NCBI GenBank assembly: GCA_964464815.1
Contig: CAYXHF010000003.1
Location: forward strand, 1-64,000
Reading direction: 5' to 3'
Length of the DNA stretch: 64,000 nt
Source: UBA11524 sp964464815
GTDB taxonomy: Bacteria > Bacillota > Clostridia > Christensenellales > Aristaeellaceae
The number at the start of each line of letters is the position of its first letter. Within the stretch, counting starts at the first letter, position 1. Positions 60,901-64,000 of the stretch are shown here, in pieces. The position numbers and the translations under genes were made by a program. The notes beneath the pieces were generated by a model. It saw only the letters and a program-made list of their open reading frames with translations. It was not told where the DNA came from and did not search any database.

Positions 60901-62172
60901 TCAGTCCTCTGCTGCTTGCTGATCGTGTCGGGAATACATTTTTCCGGGAAGTGCCTTGATGACGCCTGCAATTTGCAGCATGGTCAAGGAAGACATCAGT
61001 TTGGCGGCCGCCAGACCGGTTTTATCGCTCAATTGGTCAAAGGAAAGCGTTCCCTCAGCCAAGGCGTCGTAGATGCATTTTTCCTCGTCGCTCATGGGCG
61101 GCAAAGGAATCTCCTTGACGGCCTGTGCGGGTGGTGTATTGTCCTTGGACGTGGCATCCGGCGGCCCGGAGATGGTTTTTTTCTGACTGGACGACTTTGC
61201 GCTGCTTGCTTTTTGCTTCGCAGGCTTTGCGGGTGCCTGCGGGAGTAAATCAGGTGCAGGCTTGGGCTTGGGCGGCTGATTAGGGTCGCTCCAACGCATG
61301 TCCTCCAGAATATCCTGTGCCGTGGTGAAGTAAATCGCACCGTCACGAATCAGTTGATGCGTGCCTTCGGAAATGGCTGCGTTGGGGATGCCGGGATAGG
61401 CGAAAACGTCCTTCCCTTGCTCCAGGGCGTGCTGAACGGTCAGCTTACAGCCAGAGCGCGAATAGCACTCCATTACCACGACCGCGTCGCTCAGACCAGC
61501 TAACAGGCGGTTGCGGACGGAAAACACGTTTTTCTGCGGGCGCATATCCGGCGGATACTCACTCAGCAGCAAACCACCGTTATGCAGGATGCGTTCGCGC
61601 AACGAAGCTGAGGCTGTCGGATACGGGATGTTCAAGCCGCATGCCATGATGCCGATGGTCGGGCTTTCGCCACAAAGACAGCCCTCGTGGGCGGCTGTGT
61701 CAATGCCCACGGCCAGACCGCTGACAATGCGAACGTTCTCATTGCTCAGCGTCTGACAGAGCGTGCTTGTGGCTGCCAGCCCTGCGGAGGAAGCTTTTCG
61801 CGTGCCGACAACGGCCAGGGCGTGTCCCTCCAGCGCCGCCAGATTTCCGCGGTAAAACAGAATGGCTGGTGGCACAGGAATGTTACGCAGGCGCTCCGGA
61901 TACCGCTTGTCGGCGATGCTCAGAATCCCGATATTCCATTTTTGCATGGTAACGAGCATATCATGCATCGCATTGCGGGATGCGCTGGCCTGTAGGAGTG
62001 AGAGATTGGAATCGGACACCTTCCCCTCCAAGCAGCGGCCATCGTCCTTGACGAACGTATCATAGAGGGCTTCTGCACTGCCGTAGGTGGTCAGCAGCTG
62101 CTGTAGTTTCTGGCCGTGAATCATGCCATTCGTCAGCCAGGCCAGACAGCCTTCTTCACGAGTATACCGCAC
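60901..62172 (-). CDS. dprA: DprA/Smf DNA-processing protein
   Basis: About 423 residues. The Rossmann-like DprA core (about 85-290) has AVVGTRKASSAG, IVSGLAVGIDTAAHEG, GLNIPYP and NRLLAGLSDAVVVMEC; an N-terminal SAM-like region precedes it. A Pro/Lys/Ser-rich linker (about 295-360) leads to a C-terminal winged helix (about 365-415). DprA loads RecA on incoming DNA in transformation. The start is GTG at 62172 (9 bp after AAGGAGG) or TTG three bases earlier. It heads the operon with topA, trmFO and hslVU. Confidence 0.94.
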   Translation of the reverse strand: MRYTREEGCLAWLTNGMIHGQKLQQLLTTYGSAEALYDTFVKDDGRCLEGKVSDSNLSLLQASASRNAMHDMLVTMQKWNIGILSIADKRYPERLRNIPVPPAILFYRGNLAALEGHALAVVGTRKASSAGLAATSTLCQTLSNENVRIVSGLAVGIDTAAHEGCLCGESPTIGIMACGLNIPYPTASASLRERILHNGGLLLSEYPPDMRPQKNVFSVRNRLLAGLSDAVVVMECYSRSGCKLTVQHALEQGKDVFAYPGIPNAAISEGTHQLIRDGAIYFTTAQDILEDMRWSDPNQPPKPKPAPDLLPQAPAKPAKQKASSAKSSSQKKTISGPPDATSKDNTPPAQAVKEIPLPPMSDEEKCIYDALAEGTLSFDQLSDKTGLAAAKLMSSLTMLQIAGVIKALPGKMYSRHDQQAAED

Positions 62173-62268
62173 CAATCACGCCTCCTTGCAGAAAAAAACC
62201 AGTTTCTGGTGGTGTGTGGCCTGAAAAAGAATTTCTTTAAGAAAAACAGGTTCACAACACATTGCATA

Positions 62269-62297
62269 ATGCTATCACAACTTTTGAAAAAAATCAA
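62269..62297 (-). promoter_or_regulatory. Promoter of the dprA operon
   Basis: Minus-strand TTGATT (62292-62297) and TAGCAT (62269-62274), 17-bp spacer, about 100 bp before dprA. Confidence 0.6.
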
Positions 62298-62382
62298 CGT
62301 CCCAATTTCCTGAGCAAAAGAACTCTTGCTGTTTTTTCCAAAATGAAGGAGTTTGCTTTGTGCAGAATGTGGAGAAAATGGC

Positions 62383-63825
62383 TCATTCCTCCGCAACAAG
62401 ATAGGGCGTCAGGATTTCTGCAATCTTCGCATAGCCCTCTTTGTTGGGGTGCAGGCCGTCCGACAGCAATTCAGGATAGGCATATTCGCCTGTTCCAGGA
62501 CAGAAGGAGGAATACGCATCCACAAAGGTCACGTTTTCCGTCTTACTGGCGTAGCGGCGGAAGGCCAGATTCAGCAGCGTGATTTTCCCCTGCTGTCCGC
62601 TGTAGAAGGCGCTGGTGGTCGGCAGAGTGCTGAGAATCACGAACTGACAGGAGGGATTCTTCTCCTGAATGGCGCCAATCATGGCCTCGTAATTCTTGAC
62701 GATTTCTTCCTTGGTGTAGCCGTGGCCGATGTCGTTGATGCCGCAGATGAACACAACCTGCTTGTAGCTGCGGGAGGCCAATTCATCAATTCGGGCGCGG
62801 CACTCAACGGTTGTCTGTGCGCCGATGCCGTAGTTGGCGCAGTCGCTGCGGCCCAGAATGGTGTTCCAGTCGCCGTAGAGCAACAGCGCGTTCTGGCAAA
62901 TGCTATCGCCGATGAATGCGATGCCGGTATCTGGACGATCCCAACGGCCGTCTGAGGTGTCAACCGGATCGCCCTCACCTGCAAAGTACGCCAGCTTGTA
63001 GATGGTCACCGGATTGCTGCTGGTGGTGAAAACGCTCACCTGATCCAGACGAGCAAAGTTTGTGCCAAAGGCTTTTGCAAAGGCACTGTAGTCAAAGTAT
63101 GCGCCATAGCGGCCATCCGCAAGCGCGACGGTTTCTGTCGCATTGACGCGCGTCCACTGCGTCGCGCCGGAGTGGCTGGACAGCGCCAGATATACGCCGT
63201 ACTGCGAGCCTTCATATTCGACATAGAAGCGGCTGCCCTGATTGATTTGCGCGGCATCGAAGTCTCCGCCGACATGGCGCGTGAAGCAATACACCGGGCA
63301 AGCGTTTTGTGTGTTGGCCGTGGCTGCACCGCTGAACAGCACGTCATCTGCGCCAAGCAAATCCTCCTGCTTTTCGCCGTGCCAGACGACCTGATGAATG
63401 ACCGTCTTGTGGTTGACAGCGGATGCGCCGACACAAATCTGATCAACGGCGGCAAAATTCTTGCTGCCATACTGAATGAAGCATTGCTCATAGGAGAACG
63501 TGGCCAAATACAGGCCGTTTTCCATCGTGCATGCGGAGGGCACATTCACTTGCGCCCACGTGCCGCTTTCCCAATCAGACAAGGCCAGATAGACGGCTTT
63601 TTCGCCACCTTCATAGAGGACGGTAAAATAGCCGTTTTCGCTGATAGCAGAGGGGTCGAAGCTGCCGCCGGCATTGGAGGTATTGACTGAAACGCCAATG
63701 GACCAGCTTTCCGCAATGGTCGTTTCGCCGTCAAAGAGGATGGTTTCCTCCATGGACGTGGCTTCTTCCGCGGTGGCAGTGGCAAGCAAAAGTACTGTGA
63801 TGAGTAGGAGGAACAGTCGCTTCAT
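62383..63825 (-). CDS. Secreted SGNH/GDSL hydrolase with two N-terminal beta repeats
   Basis: A 480-residue secreted protein. Signal peptide 1-19. Two tandem repeats of about 120 residues follow (about 35-150 and 160-283), sharing GGxFD, VYLALS, W-x-RVN/QVN and DQ-V/I lines; they look like carbohydrate-binding beta sandwiches. The C-terminal catalytic domain (about 300-480) is an SGNH esterase with S308 (FIGDSICQN), Gly (NYGIGAQTT), N364 (CGINDIGHG) and D456/H459 (SDGLHPNKEGY). It probably deacetylates or de-esterifies a polysaccharide outside the cell. Substrate unknown. Monocistronic with its own promoter. Confidence 0.88.
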   Translation of the reverse strand: MKRLFLLLITVLLLATATAEEATSMEETILFDGETTIAESWSIGVSVNTSNAGGSFDPSAISENGYFTVLYEGGEKAVYLALSDWESGTWAQVNVPSACTMENGLYLATFSYEQCFIQYGSKNFAAVDQICVGASAVNHKTVIHQVVWHGEKQEDLLGADDVLFSGAATANTQNACPVYCFTRHVGGDFDAAQINQGSRFYVEYEGSQYGVYLALSSHSGATQWTRVNATETVALADGRYGAYFDYSAFAKAFGTNFARLDQVSVFTTSSNPVTIYKLAYFAGEGDPVDTSDGRWDRPDTGIAFIGDSICQNALLLYGDWNTILGRSDCANYGIGAQTTVECRARIDELASRSYKQVVFICGINDIGHGYTKEEIVKNYEAMIGAIQEKNPSCQFVILSTLPTTSAFYSGQQGKITLLNLAFRRYASKTENVTFVDAYSSFCPGTGEYAYPELLSDGLHPNKEGYAKIAEILTPYLVAEE

Positions 63826-63863
63826 GATGGTCTTCCTTTCTATGCGGTGTGTATTTTATGCTC

Positions 63864-63893
63864 ATTATACGCTGTATCGTGATTATCTGTCAA
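63864..63893 (-). promoter_or_regulatory. Promoter of the SGNH hydrolase gene
   Basis: Minus-strand TTGACA (63888-63893) and TATAAT (63864-63869) with an 18-bp spacer, next to the preceding terminator. Confidence 0.8.
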
Positions 63894-63898
63894 GCAAA

Positions 63899-63935
63899 AG
63901 CCCGACCTGCAAGATAATCCTGCAAGGCCGGGCCG
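63899..63935 (-). terminator. Terminator of the gene entering from the right edge
   Basis: An imperfect stem of CCCG-CCT-GCA type followed on the minus strand by TTTTGCTT. Confidence 0.6.
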
Positions 63936-63951
63936 AAGAAAAACGGGTGGA

Positions 63952-64000
63952 TTACAGCGTGCCAGTGACGACCAGGGTGACTGCTCCGGGCGTGACCGTG
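63952..64000 (-). CDS. 3' end of a gene (16 codons in window)
   Basis: The last 15 residues (TVTPGAVTLVVTGTL) and a TAA stop of a minus-strand reading frame enter at the right edge, followed by a terminator. The segment is Val/Thr/Gly-rich and beta-like, as in surface or Ig-like repeats. Nothing further can be said. Confidence 0.5.
   Translation of the reverse strand, partial: TVTPGAVTLVVTGTL

Noticed and set aside
1..64000. tRNA, rRNA, CRISPR arrays, insertion sequences with transposase, prophage
   Set aside because: Looked for by eye on both strands; no supporting sequence was found.

Overview
The window reads as a chromosomal stretch of a moderately GC-rich Firmicute, most likely of class Clostridia. 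The signs are consistent Shine-Dalgarno sites (AGGAGG), crisp TTGACA-17-TATAAT promoters, a Bacillus-type LexA with a GAAC-type operator, CdaA/CdaR c-di-AMP genes, TrmFO, a SpoVB-like flippase, an NfnAB pair and an Mrp/Mbh-like antiporter cluster. No rRNA, tRNA, CRISPR array or prophage was seen. About 95 percent of the sequence is explained by genes.

Layout. 1-0.9 kb: 5' part of a glucan phosphorylase gene (minus). 1.1-10.6 kb: one minus-strand operon of ten membrane genes, mrpE-F-G, DUF4040, MbhE/MrpB fusion, mrpC, mrpD and three more antiporter-like subunits. 10.8-15.1 kb (plus): secreted NlpC/P60-like protein, nfnA-nfnB, secreted protein of unknown function. 15.2-27.0 kb (plus): purine operon purE-C-F-M-N, a PurO-like IMP cyclohydrolase, stand-alone AICAR transformylase, purD and fused purLQ, preceded by a leader with a PurBox-like site, a 28-codon leader ORF and a terminator. 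27.1-29.8 kb: nucleoside phosphorylase, purB, MIF-like tautomerase. 30.0-34.2 kb: cdaA, cdaR, small membrane protein, rRNA methyltransferase. 34.2-35.4 kb (minus): flippase. 35.5-39.5 kb: dCMP deaminase and rmlA-B-D-C for dTDP-rhamnose. 39.7-43.1 kb (minus): zinc-ribbon protein, TPM-domain protein, RecQ-like helicase. 43.2-45.4 kb: KDPG aldolase (with an extra C-terminal domain) and KDG kinase under a cre-like operator. 45.5-45.8 kb: probable structured non-coding RNA. 45.9-50.3 kb: methionine aminopeptidase, cardiolipin synthase (minus), galT. 50.4-53.7 kb: lexA-hlyIII-msrC operon, divergent Cys-rich microprotein, XerS-like tyrosine recombinase with a perfect palindrome just upstream. 53.9-62.2 kb (minus): rnhA, proC, and dprA-topA-trmFO-hslV-hslU. 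62.4-64 kb: secreted SGNH esterase and the tail of another gene.

How the parts work together. IMP synthesis is almost complete, apart from purK in the cluster, and purB follows in its own unit; AMP formation would also need purA from elsewhere. NfnAB and the Mrp-like complex point to a fermentative, ferredoxin/NADPH-linked economy with ion gradients. The eda-kdgK pair handles KDG from uronic acids. The most interesting items are the XerS-like gene with a dif-like palindrome, the structured RNA at 45.56-45.77 kb, the purine leader, the four-antiporter operon, and a small MITE-like repeat family with three copies, all at gene 3' ends.
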